A stretch of DNA of 64,000 bases. Origin: Cladorhizidae sp. MBARI D1340-BT2. Lineage: Eukaryota; Porifera; Demospongiae; Poecilosclerida; Cladorhizidae. A program made the position numbers and the translations under genes. The stretch covers positions 43,830,228 to 43,894,227 of the forward strand of contig JAQNBH010000009.1 of assembly GCA_028752905.1 (NCBI GenBank), given 5' to 3'. The notes beneath the pieces are model-generated. The model made no database searches. It was not told where the DNA came from and saw nothing but the letters and a program-made list of their open reading frames with translations. Below are positions 11,246 to 23,205 of the stretch, piece by piece; position 1 is the stretch's first letter, and each line of letters opens with the position of its first letter.

Positions 11246-11861
11246 TGTAGTGGGATTCATAATTTAATAATCCCACAAGATCTGGACCAATTGTAGAGTA
11301 TATGCACCAAATTTGTGCCTATTGCAGACCCCCACACAGAGCATGTGCTGGTGAGAGCGAGCGAGTACAGCTTCTGTTGGTGTGCAGATGGACGCTTATC
11401 TGATCAAGCAGCAGCTGCATGACCAATTTTGCTGCAAGTCTAGGGAAGAACAGAGCAGGAGACCCTACGATTACCAACATGGAGTGGTTACAAATGGAAG
11501 AGTCGGACAAAGGCCACTGGGACATTAGCAGCTTCTTATTGATATTTGACTAAGTCTACGGACAGTCTGCAATAGCTCCTTGAACTGGCAGCACAACTGC
11601 AGGCTTGCCGTGTATAAACTTGTCATTTGTTCTTAATAAAGAGCAAGCACATTCTTCTTTGATTCATCGGTAATCACCTCTATGGCTGGTGGGTGGCTTT
11701 CCTCGCTTCTGTTCTCCATAAGAAGTAGTTATGTTTGTGCTGCCATGACGTTGGTGCCAACCTGTCAGAATTTATTTGTAGCCATCACCATTAATGTGAC
11801 TGCCAGCAGTGACCTCCAAAAGACTATCCATTCCTTCACGATGGAGACTGAGCATAGCACT
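11246..11861. other. No recognised feature
   Basis: Unique-looking spacer. Open frames of 68-74 codons match no family I recognise. Confidence 0.35.
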
Positions 11862-12135
11862 GTTGTCCTGCTCATCCACTGCCATGTGTGTGAGTGCCTA
11901 GCCTAGCGGCAGGGGTCAGTCTTCCATTGACTATGACTATTGCCCTGCTCATCCACTGCCATGTGTGTGAGTGCCTAGCCTAGCAGCAGGGGTCAGTCTT
12001 CCATTGACTGTGGCCATTGCCCTGCTCATCCACTGCCATGTGTGTGAGTACCTAGCCTAGCAGCAGGGGTCAGTCTTCCATTGACTGTGGCCGTTGTCCT
12101 GCTCATCCACTGCCATGTGTGTGAGTGCCCAGGTC
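11862..12135. repeat. 77-bp tandem repeat, about 3.5 copies
   Basis: The segment starting CTCATCCACTGCCATGTGTG recurs at 11871, 11948, 12025 and 12102, an exact 77-bp period, with few substitutions. Confidence 0.95.
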
Positions 12136-12689
12136 TCTGTGGCTATTAGGTTTGTCCTTGTTCAGCATGTATGCAGCACAATTTGGGAGTGCCCCACCTA
12201 TATATGGTTTGACCACTTTAAAAAAAAGGTGACTGGCTAATTCACCCCCTCCCCCCCCCTAAAAAACAAACCTCATAACGACTCCTCATAACAACTTTAT
12301 CAATAATCAACAACAACAAAAGTAATTTAATTCGACGTTACGTGCTCTGGCCTTCATCATTAAATGAAGGCTAGAGCTTTTGGTTCATTCAAAAGCAAAA
12401 AGCTATATTGTTGCGGAAACTAGACCACCAGTTAGACAACCCTTTACCAAATAAAGTTTGCACACCGAATAAAAGTTGGGCAAATCATTATAGCTTTTTT
12501 GTTTCTAAATGAACAAAAAAAAAATGAGAACAATCTAACAACTCCAACATTTAAAAATCGTGTACATTGTAGCAAAAATGGGCAACTGCTGCCTCAGTAG
12601 ACTCAATATTGTACATACACAAACTATGTGTGTTTATTGCTTTACGTATTCCAGTTTGACTGAACCTTAGCATTGGGCAATTTGCAGTC
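12136..12689. other. AT-rich spacer with a short foldback arm
   Basis: Contains at 12335-12385 a diverged foldback (CTCTGGCCTTCATCAT/AATGAAGGCTAGAGC) of the family expanded at 4.3-5.5 kb. Otherwise no gene or known element. Confidence 0.5.
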
Positions 12690-14590
12690 GTCACTAAGGT
12701 CCCCCTCCCCCAAACAGTGAGCACGTGTCACTAAGGTCCCCCTCCCGAAACAGTGAGCATGTGTCACTAAGACCCCTCCCCAAACAGTGAGCATGTGTCA
12801 CTAAGACCCCTCCCCAAACAGTGAGCACGTGTCACTAAGGTCCCCCTCCCCAAACAGTGAGCATGTGTCACTAAGGTCCCTCCCCAAACAGTGAGCACGT
12901 GTCACTAAGGTCCCCCTCCCGAAACAGTGAGCATGTGTCACTAAGACCCCTCCCCAAACAGTGAGCATATGTCACTAAGACCCCTCCCCAAACAGTGAGC
13001 ACGTGTCACTAAGGTCTCCCTCCTCAAACAGTGAGCATGTGTCACTAAGGTCCCTCCCCAAACAGTGAGCACGTGTCACTAAGGTCCCCCTCCCGAAACA
13101 GTGAGCATGTGTCACTAAGACCCCTCCCCAAACAGTGAGCATGTGTCACTAAGACCCCTCCCCAAACAGTGAGCACGTGTCACTAAGGTCCCCCTCCCCA
13201 AACAGTGAGCACGTGTCACTAAGGTCTCCCTCCTCAAACAGTGAGCATGTGTCACTAAGGTCCCTCCTCAAACAGTGAGCACATGTCACTAAGGTCCCTC
13301 CCCAAACAGTGAGCTCATGTCACTAAGGTCCCCCTCCTCAAACAGTGAGCATGTGTCACTAAGGTCCCTCCCCAAACAGTGAGCACGTGTCACTAAGGTC
13401 CCCCTCCCGAAACAGTGAGCATGTGTCACTAAGACCCCTCCCCAAACAGTGAGCACGTGTCACTAAGGTCCCCCTCCCCAAACAGTGAGCACGTGTCACT
13501 AAGGTCCCCCTCCTCAAACATTGAGCATGTGTCACTAAGGCCCCTCCCCAAACAGTGAGCACGTGTCACTAAGGTCCCCCTCCCCAAACAGTGAGCACGT
13601 GTCACTAAGGTCCCCCTCCTCAAACAGTGAGCATGTGTCACTAAGGTCCCTCCCCAAACAGTGAGCGTGTGTCACTAAGGTCCCCCTCCCCAAACAGTGA
13701 GCATGTGTCACTAAGGTCCCTCCTCAAACAGTGAGCATGTGTCACTAAGGTCCCTCCTCAAACAGTGAGCACGTGTCACTAAGGTCCCCCTCCCTAAACG
13801 GTGAGCATGTGTCACTAAGGTCCCCCTCCCCAAACAGTGAGCATGTGTCACTAAGGTCCCTCCCCAAACAGTGAGCATGTGTCACTAAGGTCCCTCCTCA
13901 AACAGTGAGCACGTGTCACTAAGGTCCCCCTCCCTAAACAGTGAGCATGTGTCACTAAGACCCCTCCCCAAACAATGAGCATGTGTCACTAAGACCCCTC
14001 CCCAAACAGTGAGCACGTGTCACTAAGGTCCCCCTCCCCAAAAAGTGAGCACGTGTCACTAAGGTCCCCCTCCCTAAACAGTGAGCATGTGTCACTAAGG
14101 TCCCCCCTCCCCAAACAGTGAGCATGTGACACTAAGGTCCCTCCCCAAACAGTGAGCATGTGTCACTAAGGTCCCTCCTCAAACAGTGAGCACGTGTCAC
14201 TAAGGTCCCCCTCCCTAAACAGTGAGCATGTGTCACTAAGACCCCTCCCCAAACAGTGAGCATGTGTCACTAAGACCCCTCCCCAAACAGTGAGCACGTG
14301 TCACTAAGGTCCCCCTCCCCAAACAGTGAGCACGTGTCACTAAGGTCCCCCTCCCTAAACAGTGAGCATGTGTCACTAAGACCCCTCCCCAAACAATGAG
14401 CATGTGTCACTAAGACCCCTCCCCAAACAGTGAGCACGTGTCACTAAGGTCCCCCTCCCCAAAAAGTGAGCACGTGTCACTAAGGTCCCCCTCCCTAAAC
14501 AGTGAGCATGTGTCACTAAGGTCCCCCCTCCCCAAACAGTGAGCATGTGACACTAAGGTCCCTCCCCAAACAGTGAGCATGTGTCACTAA
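12690..14590. repeat. 33-36-bp minisatellite, left block
   Basis: More than 50 copies of a unit reading roughly CACTAAGGTCCCCTCCCCAA plus ACAGTGAGCATGTGT. Units alternate among recognisable variants (CACGTG or CATGTG; GGTCCC or GACCCC; CCTC or CCCC). From about 14,101 variants recur in fixed order with a 421-bp period. The block ends exactly at a PIF/Harbinger insertion and resumes on its far side. Confidence 0.97.
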
Positions 14591-14754
14591 AGGCCTGTCC
14601 GCACTATACCAACGATCTACATCCGATCGATATAAATCCTGTCCGCACTGCACTCACATTTTTCCGGGCACGATCCGATCGCGATCCGACTGGTCCACCC
14701 GGGGTAGGTAGATCCGATCGCTATAAGGTCCTATCCGAGTGAAATATATGGTGG

Positions 14755-15606
14755 GTGTGGCATTCTCACGTGACAAAAACGCGGCTAGCGATACGAAAGA
14801 GTTATGGCAGCTGGTTGGACTTGGAGGAGACGAAGGACTTGGAGGAGACGAAGGCTTTGGTAGGAATCTGGGGGGATGAGGATGTTCAGGCTCAGTTAGA
14901 TGGCGTGGCCAGGAACAGGTCGGTGTACCAGCGTATTGCCCAAGCCATGAAAGACCTGGGACACGAGCGGACGTGGCAACAATGTAAAACGAAAGTAAAG
15001 AACCTCACCCAGAGGTATAGGAAGGTAAGCTTTTTGGTTTTAACCATATATCTATAAGCATTTTAAGCTTTTGGGTTTTGCTGGCTGGCTGGTTTAGCTA
15101 TAAGCTTTTGGGTTTAGCTATAAGCTTTTGGGTTTTGCTCGCCGTTTTACAATATTAATGATGAATTTAATTTATTAGGTACCTTGAGTTCTCAGCACAG
15201 AAGAGAGGCAGTGACGGCTCGAAAGAAAGGTTTGTATTTAGAGGTTTGTACAATACAGTGTTAACTATTCCTTTTAAACCGGTAGGACAAAAACGCCAGC
15301 ATGAAGACAGTGGGCTGAGGGAGCTTGCTGCAATCTTCCAACCGGCAGAGGAGCGTGCAGCTGAGAGGGAGGAGCGTGCTGCAGAGAGGGAAGCAGAACT
15401 GCAAGCGAAGGAGCTAGCACTAGAGGCGAAGAGGAGGGAAAGGGAAGAGAAGCACGAGGAACGCATGATGGCCATGTTCAGCAGTATTATCCTCCACCAT
15501 CCACGTACCCTCCTAATAGTTTCCACACTTCTCTTCCCCCCGCCCACCCTTTCCCCTTGCACCTTTCCCATCTCAACCACCACCACCAACTTATTTTTCA
15601 TCTCTT
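14755..15606 (+). CDS. Harbinger Myb/SANT-like DNA-binding protein
   Basis: Accessory protein of the Harbinger element; in this superfamily it binds the element ends and helps nuclear import of the transposase. The first coding block (to 15024) contains a Myb/SANT-like trihelix: ETKALVGIWGDEDVQAQL, then RNRSVYQRIAQAMKDLG, then TWQQCKTKVKNLTQRYRK, ending at a GTAAGC donor. A later block (from about 15290) encodes RQHEDSGLRELAAIF and a strongly charged coiled coil of EREERAAERE/KRREREEKHEER type, then a stop at 15606. The intermediate exon structure (an acceptor at about 15,179 and another near 15,288) is unclear, and no ATG opens the frame at the left, so the gene may be damaged or have a small upstream exon. 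Confidence 0.72.
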
Positions 15607-15702
15607 AACTTCCCTCACCACTATTCACCTTCACCATAGCTTATTATTGTGTTATTCAATTTTATTTATATACTATGATAAACCATTCTGATCTGCTAAT
15701 TG

Positions 15703-16170
15703 TTAGTACAGTTTGTCTCTGATGGCTGTAGCTGTGCCACTGCTTGCTGCTGTGGTTGATACACTTCCACTTGCACTGCCTTCCCGATTGAGCCAGTTAT
15801 CTTGACAATGATCACCATAGATCTCACACACGTGCAATACTATGCATGAACTAACAATGCTTGGTACATTGGCCAAGTTCGAGTCTATTCTCTTCAGTAG
15901 ACATCGCCATCGGCCCTTTAACCGACCAAAAGCATTCTCCACCACCATCCTTGCCCTGCTTTGCCTATAATTAAAGTTCAGTTCTTCTGGTGTACTGGAT
16001 GTCTCCAAGTAGGGTTTCATCAGCCATGGTAGAAGTGGATATGCTGGATCACCCAGAACAACAAGTGGCACTTCAGCGTCATTGAAGAGTTTTGTCCAGT
16101 TGGGAAACAAAGACCCATTGCATGCATTTCTATAAAATGCCGAATTAACAAAAACACGTGCATCATGTAC
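15703..16170 (-). pseudogene. Harbinger (HARBI1-type) DDE transposase, N-terminally truncated
   Basis: C-terminal half of a DDE_Tnp_4 transposase. It starts after a TTTGCAG acceptor (exon from 16170) with VHDARVFVNSAFYR, the segment that normally follows the first catalytic Asp. The second Asp is in LGDPAYPLLPWLMKPY and the Glu in VVENAFGRLKGRWRCL, with the family's LNFNYRQSRAR before it. Only about 280 bp remain between this exon and the element's right end, and I find no first-Asp exon or helix-turn-helix there, so the enzyme is incomplete. Mobility would need transposase from another copy. Confidence 0.85.
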
Positions 16171-16453
16171 CTGCAAATAGTGAGGGAAGCACAGTGGTGA
16201 TATAATATAGAAAGAACACACAGAGCCAGGACATATCCATCTTCAAGTACAAGTACACTAGCAGCAGTAATGTGAGCGATACCAGCTATCATGTCATGTG
16301 ACACGCAGCTGCTTGGAGGTGTAAAATGCTTTTAAATGCTTTTAATTGTGGTTGTTCATTTTTGCAGTGCGACAGGATTTATCCAGATCAGATCTAGATC
16401 CCACTTATCAAGATCAGATCTAGGTCAATAGTGGTCCCAGTGCGGACATGCCT

Positions 16454-18160
16454 TAAGGTCCCTCCTCAAACAGTGAGCACGTGTCACTAAGGTCCCCCTC
16501 CCTAAACAGTGAGCATGTGTCACTAAGGTCCCCCCTCCCCAAACAGTGAGCATGTGACACTAAGGTCCCTCCCCAAACAGTGAGCATGTGTCACTAAGGT
16601 CCCTCCTCAAACAGTGAGCACGTGTCACTAAGGTCCCCCTCCCTAAACAGTGAGCATGTGTCACTAAGACCCCTCCCCAAACAGTGAGCATGTGTCACTA
16701 AGACCCCTCCCCAAACAGTGAGCACGTGTCACTAAGGTCCCCCTCCCCAAACAGTGAGCACGTGTCACTAAGGTCCCCCTCCCTAAACAGTGAGCATGTG
16801 TCACTAAGACCCCTCCCCAAACAATGAGCATGTGTCACTAAGACCCCTCCCCAAACAGTGAGCACGTGTCACTAAGGTCCCCCTCCCCAAAAAGTGAGCA
16901 CGTGTCACTAAGGTCCCCCTCCCTAAACAGTGAGCATGTGTCACTAAGGTCCCCCCTCCCCAAACAGTGAGCATGTGACACTAAGGTCCCTCCCCAAACA
17001 GTGAGCATGTGTCACTAAGGTCCCTCCTCAAACAGTGAGCACGTGTCACTAAGGTCCCCCTCCCTAAACAGTGAGCATGTGTCACTAAGACCCCTCCCCA
17101 AACAGTGAGCATGTGTCACTAAGACCCTTCCCCAAACAGTGAGCATGTGTCACTAAGACCCCTCCCCAAACAGTGAGCATGTGTCACTAAGACCCCTCCC
17201 CAAACAGTGAGCACGTGTCACTAAGGTCCCCCTCCCCAAACAGTGAGCATGTGACACTAAGGTCCCCCTCCTCAAACAGTGAGCACGTGTCACTAAGGTC
17301 CCCCTCCCCAAAAAGTGAGCACGTGTCACTAAGGTCCCCCTCCCTAAACAGTGAGCATGTGTCACTAAGGTCCCCCCTCCCCAAACAGTGAGCATGTGAC
17401 ACTAAGGTCCCTCCCCAAACAGTGAGCATGTGTCACTAAGGTCCCTCCTCAAACAGTGAGCACGTGTCACTAAGGTCCCCCTCCCTAAACAGTGAGCATG
17501 TGTCACTAAGACCCCTCCCCAAACAGTGAGATGTGTCACTAAGACCCCTCCCCAAACAGTGAGCACGTGTCACTAAGGTCCCCCTCCCCAAACAGTGAGC
17601 ACGTGTCACTAAGGTCCCCCTCCCTAAACAGTGAGCATGTGTCACTAAGACCCCTCCCCAAACAATGAGCATGTGTCACTAAGACCCCTCCCCAAACAGT
17701 GAGCACGTGTCACTAAGGTCCCCCTCCCCAAAAAGTGAGCACGTGTCACTAAGGTCCCCCTCCCTAAACAGTGAGCATGTGTCACTAAGGTCCCCCCTCC
17801 CCAAACAGTGAGCATGTGACACTAAGGTCCCTCCCCAAACAGTGAGCATGTGTCACTAAGGTCCCTCCTCAAACAGTGAGCACGTGTCACTAAGGTCCCC
17901 CTCCCTAAACAGTGAGCATGTGTCACTAAGACCCCTCCCCAAACAGTGAGCATGTGTCACTAAGACCCCTCCCCAAACAGTGAGCATGTGTCACTAAGAC
18001 CCCTCCCCAAACAGTGAGCATGTGTCACTAAGACCCCTCCCCAAACAGTGAGCATGTGTCACTAAGACCCCTCCCCAAACAGTGAGCATGTGTCACTAAG
18101 ACCCCTCCCCAAACAGTGAGCACGTGTCACTAAGGTCCCCCTCCTCAAACAGTGAGCATG
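16454..18160. repeat. 33-36-bp minisatellite, right block
   Basis: Continuation of the left block. The marker variant GGTCCCCCCTCC followed by CATGTGACACT recurs at 16529, 16950, 17371 and 17791, a 420-421-bp period, so about 12 variant units form one higher-order unit. Near the right end (17,940-18,120) the order collapses into at least five nearly identical CATGTG/GACCCC units. Confidence 0.97.
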
Positions 18161-19439
18161 TATAACAAAGCATCGCAGTGTCAGGAAGTGGTCTGAGAGG
18201 GTCCTGTGTGGAGAGGTGGACACATCCCATACACATGCCTGCAGGGAACGGGAGAAGATCTCTACAAGATCTTGAAGACGAGCATCATAATGTTGTTTAT
18301 TTTACTGCTGGTACTTGCCTTAGAAGGATTTAAGGGTTAGAATTGGCTGAAACTACCTTTTGAGATATGCTCACTAACCTGGGACTTCAGCTTCTTTGGA
18401 TTAGTGAAATGTATGAATATTATTAGTGAGGCGAGGCAAGAATATCCTTATCTTTATTATTTACTTACTGAATGTATGAATATTATTAGTGAGGCATGAA
18501 TATCGTATCTTTATTGTTTTCTGACTGCATGGTGGATACTTACAGGATAGGAATAGAAACCACAGCAGCATAAAAACTGCTTCTTCCCGCTCTTGATGTC
18601 TTCCAATCTTCACAGTCCTGGCTTCCCTGGTGCAGACGTCTCTGTCAGCATTCTTTTGTAGGCTCTCAACTCACCTGTCTTTTTCTCTCTTTGTCTGAAA
18701 TTGTGGAAATTCCTATGCAGCTCAGGCAGAAGCTTGTAGTTCTTCGTTCCAATCTGGTCTAGAATCTTTCTGCTTGATTATTAAGCTTTTGTGTGCTCTT
18801 TTTTGCAGAGTCTTTCTTTATCATGGTGGCCATTTCCCAGCAGCCACTCATTGCATGTGCGTAATTTCTATGATTACTGGGAGGGTGCGTTTGGTGCAAT
18901 AGCGATATGTGAGGTTTCGGATTAAAGGGATCCGGATAAGCCAGGGTAAGAAGCTGCTAAAATGAGTCTTAGCCGATGACCTATAAACGTTCTGCATGAA
19001 TCCTCTTGTCTTTTTTGTTTTGACAAGTCCTCCTGTTGTATTAATAATTGAAGTCCTACGTGCAGATCTGTGGTCTACTGGACTGAAAGGGTTAATTAAG
19101 TAACTACTGTAATATATTGTGAAATAGCATAACATTTCTAAGCTGGGCTGATGCCATTGACTATCATATGCATTCATTGTACGTGTGGTAATGCTGTTCT
19201 TGACACATGCTCGTGCAGAAAATTCTACCGGCCACATCCAATACCTAGTGAGGAGTCCACAATAAGCGAGGACCATTTTTATAGAAGCCGAGTCAAGACA
19301 TTGTAAGTTACATACTTGATGTTGAGATACTCATTGGCCCCACCTAGCTGACTACATGTGATCTGTACTCAGACATGCAATAAAAAACTTGTTTCTTTTA
19401 TACTACTTATAACTGAATTACATAAGGGGCAGGGTCTCT
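18161..19439. other. Unassigned region
   Basis: No recognisable gene. A 142-codon minus-strand open frame at 18848-19276 lacks any motif I know. Local duplications exist (GAATGTATGAATATTATTAG at about 18410 and 18473). The phrase AGCTGC-AAA-TGAGTCTTAGC near 18950 recurs at about 57875 and 62760, marking a small dispersed repeat. Confidence 0.4.
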
Positions 19440-19620
19440 AATATGACAATAAAAACAATTACGATGACCTTCCCAATAACCAACTTGAAGTTTCTCGATG
19501 TTTGGACTAGATGTCATCAGGAGTAATGAGACGCTAAGGCTCATGTGAGTTTGTTATATACCACTAGCTAGCTATCCACCACATGATGCAACTGGCACAC
19601 ACACCCAGCAGATGTGTAAT
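19440..19620 (-). mobile_element. Penelope-linked terminal fragment
   Basis: Reverse complement of the segment at 55,265-55,430 that follows a Penelope C-terminal fragment. Shared parts include the CCACATGATG/TATATACCACTAGCTAGCTA stretch and a hammerhead-like motif (minus strand CTGATGACATCTAGTCCAAAC). It has no coding sequence. Confidence 0.65.
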
Positions 19621-19811
19621 AAAAAAAAATAGTAAAAAAATAGCAAATTAATTAATAATCAATTAAAATGATTATTAAAATAACACCAAAATTATTTCAC
19701 CAAAACTAAACAATAAAAAAATAATACCAAAAATAACACCCAAACGAAATAACACCCAAACGATAATATAAACGATAATATAACTTAATTAAAAGACATG
19801 CTTTAGTGTAT

Positions 19812-20370
19812 CTCAATGAGGTTTGCCCCCCAACTTCTCAGCATCTCACCCCCAACTTCTCAGCATCTCAATGAGGTTTGCCCCCCAACTTCTCAGCATC
19901 TCAATGAGGTCCCCCCCCCCCCCAACTTCTCAGCATCTCAATGAGGGTGCCCCTGAACTTCTCAGCATCTCAATGAGGGTGCCCCTAAACTTATCAGCAT
20001 CTCAATGAGGGTGCCCCCCAACTTCTCCACATCTCAATGAGGTGCCCCCCCAAACTTCTCAGCATCTCAATGAGGGTGCCCCCCAACTTTCCACATCTCA
20101 ATGAGGTGCCCCCCAAACTTCTCAGCATCTCAATGAGGGTGCCCCCCAACTTCTCAGCATCTCAATGAAGGTGCCCCCCAAACTTCAATGAGGGTGCCCC
20201 CCAAACTTCTCAACATGAGGGTGCCCCCCTAAACTTCTCAACATCTCAATGAAGGTGCCCCCCCCCCCCCAAACTTCTCAGCATCTCAATGAGGGTGCCC
20301 CCTCAACTTCTCAGCATCTCAATGAAGGTGCCCCCAAACTTCTCAGCATCTCAATGAAGATGCCCCCCAA
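19812..20370. repeat. 30-33-bp tandem repeat
   Basis: About 17 copies of CTTCTCAGCATCTCAATGAG followed by GGTGCCCCCCAA, with C-run length differing between copies (up to about 12 C). Confidence 0.95.
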
Positions 20371-20690
20371 ACTTGCAATGCTTTAATAGCTGCTTGAGCT
20401 GAGCAGTGTGTAGGTAGGTGGCTTCTGATTCGCGAGTACGACAAATTCGAGTGTTGAACTTGGAAAGTGGACAACCTTGAAGTGAGTTAGCTGCGAGTGT
20501 TAGGTCATCCTGTCCACGTCTGTGAAAGATAGACTATAGGGCGCCTGGACAGCAGTAATCTCATTTGCGGTGAAATAGAACTTTGTTCGATCAATGTATA
20601 GGATTCCCAGTCATCTGTACTGAAGTCAAACTTCCCGAGATGTCCGTGTTTTGTCATGATCATTGCCATAATGTAGTGACCTGGCACTAC
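20365..20690 (-). pseudogene. Ty3/gypsy gag relic
   Basis: Minus-strand remnant of a retrotransposon Gag start: GHLGKFDFSTDDWESYT, then after a frame change a segment resembling the conserved QYFxANEI block, and further on, in another frame, RESEATYLHTAQLKQLLKHC-FG, matching the Gag signature GESVxxYVAxLRxLxxxCxFG. No protease or reverse transcriptase follows; a 19.8-20.37 kb array adjoins it. Confidence 0.65.
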
Positions 20691-20873
20691 TTAACTACAC
20701 ACTATATAATAGTATTCAGATGTGCCAAACTAAATATATATAATTGCAACACACAATCATAAGGCACGGGCCACTAACATGACGATGAAAACAAAGAAGG
20801 AAAAAACTGGAAATTATCCTGAGCATGCTCACAAAAATCAATGAATAACATTATGCACATTGGGAAGCCGCTA

Positions 20874-21540
20874 CTACACACATCACTACACTAATCAAGT
20901 AGCACTAACACATCACTACACTAATCAAGTAGCACTAACACATCACTACACTAATCAAGTAGCACTAACACATCACTACACTAATCAAGTAGCACTAACA
21001 CATCACTACACTAATCAAGTAGCACTAACACATCACTACACTAATCAAGTAGCACTAACACATCACTACACTAATCAAGTAGCACTAACACATCACTACA
21101 CTAATCAAGTAGCACTAACACATCACTACACTAATCAAGTAGCACTAACACATCACTACACCAATCAAGTAGCACTAACACATCACTACACTAATCAAGT
21201 AGCATAACACATCACTACACTAATCAAGTAGCACTAACACATCACTACACTAATCAAGTAGCACTAACACATCACTACACTAATCAAGTAGCACTAACAC
21301 ATCACTACACTAATCAAGTAGCACTAACACATCACTACACCAATCAAGTAGCACTAACACATCACTATACTAATCAAGTAGCATAACACATCACTACACT
21401 AATCAAGTAGCATAACACATCACTACACTAATCAAGTAGCACTAACACATCACTACACCAATCAAGTAGCACTAACACATCACTACACTAATCAAGTAGC
21501 ACTAACACATCACTACACTAATCAAGTAGCACTAACACAT
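20874..21540. repeat. 30-bp near-identical satellite, about 22 copies
   Basis: CACTAACACATCACTACACT plus AATCAAGTAG recurs with almost no divergence; a few units lack CT (28 bp) or have C for T. Being 30 bp, it keeps one frame open for 115 codons until the first 28-bp unit, but there is no start context or homology, so I treat it as non-coding. Confidence 0.97.
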
Positions 21541-22110
21541 CCATATATCATAGCGGGAAATTTTCAGTGGTTGGAATTTCTTCTGAAATATTTCATGTCT
21601 AATTATTGTAGTGACGAGAGGCTACCACATTTACCCGGGATATCTGTAGTGGGTGAAACTGCATGTCAGAGGGAAGCTTACCAATGTTGTGCTGTGATGT
21701 CATGATGGGATCGACAGTTTAATGAACTCTGTACAAATGTTTGTCCTGGTTAATTCAGGATGAAATTACCAGAAATGTCCAACATACTGTTGCTTTACAA
21801 ACATCTTGTCTCATATATGTGATGCTGTTCCTCTAGAGTGACTTCAATAGCACTGTCTACTGTGAAGGACCAACAACAGAAGAAGCCAGGAAGGAGAGGA
21901 ACACCAAACTCAAGATCTTAATATTTATTTACCTTACCATGTATTCAGTCATGAACAGCACAGGACAGCACGAGCCACCCAAACACTCGCAATTTATTTA
22001 TTTATAAGTGTGTTATTTTATTCAGAAAATAACGGTAATAGATAACATATTTGAGTTGATTGCTAAGTTGAATGGCAGATCAGTCTCATCTTCAGTGTCA
22101 ATGGAGACGA
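21541..22110. other. Spacer 3' of MRPL18
   Basis: No gene seen. It contains the downstream flank of MRPL18. Confidence 0.4.
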
Positions 22111-23205
22111 CTAATATTTTGGGAGAGTGCCAGGCACTGGGAGACGCTTCCTTGGTTTAGGCTCGTTCAGAATCAACCCCTCCGATAAAACGCCTCTGAT
22201 GAATGCAGTTACCTGAGATGACGACATTGCAGCAGAAAACAATAAACAAGAATATGTCAGGGGGGGGGTTACTTTTAACAATAGCTTAGGGGTTTCATTT
22301 AGGCAGCTGCTCCCCCCCCCCCCTTGAAATTGTATTATTAAAATTCATTAGATACTTTGTCACATCTTAACCATCATGCCCAACCCCCTTAAAATCCAGA
22401 TTCCTTCAGTTGGCCCCCCTTGGACAATTTTCTAAATGAAATCCTGGCTTAGGACAACAATAAACAATATGTCTGGCGGTTACTTTTAACAACAGCTTAG
22501 GACAACAAATAGCAACACCAGATGTCTGGGTGTGATAGGTGAACTGGGTTGGGCAAGAAGAGGTATAGACCAGATTTACACGTTCTGGTCAGTTATGACT
22601 GTCTAACATAACTCATACCTTGGCGTTGTTCCTCTGCTGGGTATACTGCCACATGACTCTAGTGAGGCCCGCTTCCTTGCTGCGAGCTGCAATCACTCGT
22701 CCAATGTTGAAGGCAGCAGATACATCAGACGTTTTATACAGATGGCGAGAGATACAAAATTCTGTAGTGGATGCTTTCATCACCTTGGTGCCATTGTTGT
22801 GATTTACGTGTGCAGACACATGTCTTGAAGAAACGTCCAAGACGAGTCTGTGCAGAAAGACAATTATGTATAACCCAGTAGACCCCACACTAAAAGTGGC
22901 TACCTGTGATAATAGTCTACACGCCTCTTAGATGTGCCAAACCCCCTTGGCTTTTCTGCTACTCCAAGTAGTTCTGGACTCCTTGGGTTTCTGTTGTAGT
23001 AATATCTCATAGGGAGCTCCTTGATGCCCGATGTGTTAAAGGCAACATCCTGGAGGTTCAGCTTCACCCTCCCAGCAGTGTCGGCCGCAATGGAGGTACG
23101 CCTGCCTCTTGGTGACGTTGGGCTGGCATAGCGAGAAAGAAAAGATGCTCCTGACGAAAAGTAGCGAAAGAGAGCTAAGACTTGACCTGTTCTTATTAGT
23201 GCCAT
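22111..23205 (-). CDS. MRPL18: Mitochondrial large-subunit ribosomal protein uL18m
   Basis: Structural protein of the mitochondrial 39S subunit, the uL18 homologue that binds 5S-type or tRNA-like RNA in the central protuberance. Three exons: 23205-22904, 22847-22619 and 22212-22111, with a 56-bp first intron and phases 2, 0. The predicted protein has 210 residues (human about 180), opening with a basic, Ser-rich presequence (ALIRTGQVLALFRYFSSG) suited to mitochondrial import. The family core is clear: NRNPRSPELLG, LVLDVSSRHVSAHV, KASTTEFCISRHLYKTSDVS and AFNIGRVIAARSKEAGL, ending AFIRGVLSEGLILNEPKPRK. The first ATG after the upstream non-coding stretch is used. No frame damage. Confidence 0.95.

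Larger units (their letters stand above)
14591..16453. mobile_element. PIF/Harbinger transposon with TAA target-site duplication
   Basis: The left end begins AGGCCTGTCCGCACT and the right end, read in reverse, begins AGGCATGTCCGCACT. TAA flanks it on both sides (14588-14590 and 16454-16456), the 3-bp duplication typical of this superfamily, and the minisatellite resumes immediately outside. It carries the usual two-gene cargo: a Myb/SANT-like DNA-binding protein on plus and a DDE transposase on minus. At 1,863 bp it is short for an autonomous element, and the transposase is missing its N-terminal half. Confidence 0.95.

Noticed and set aside
13359..17672. Several 60-80-codon minus-strand frames repeating HCLGRGTLVT/CSLFGEGDLSD
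   Set aside because: They are translations of the minisatellite in alternate frames, with no splice support or homology.
18848..19276. 142-codon minus-strand open frame
   Set aside because: No domain, atypical composition and no neighbouring exons; kept as unassigned.
20860..21207. 115-codon frame of repeated THHYTNQVAL
   Set aside because: A product of a 30-bp satellite; frame is lost at the first 28-bp unit and there is no independent coding evidence.
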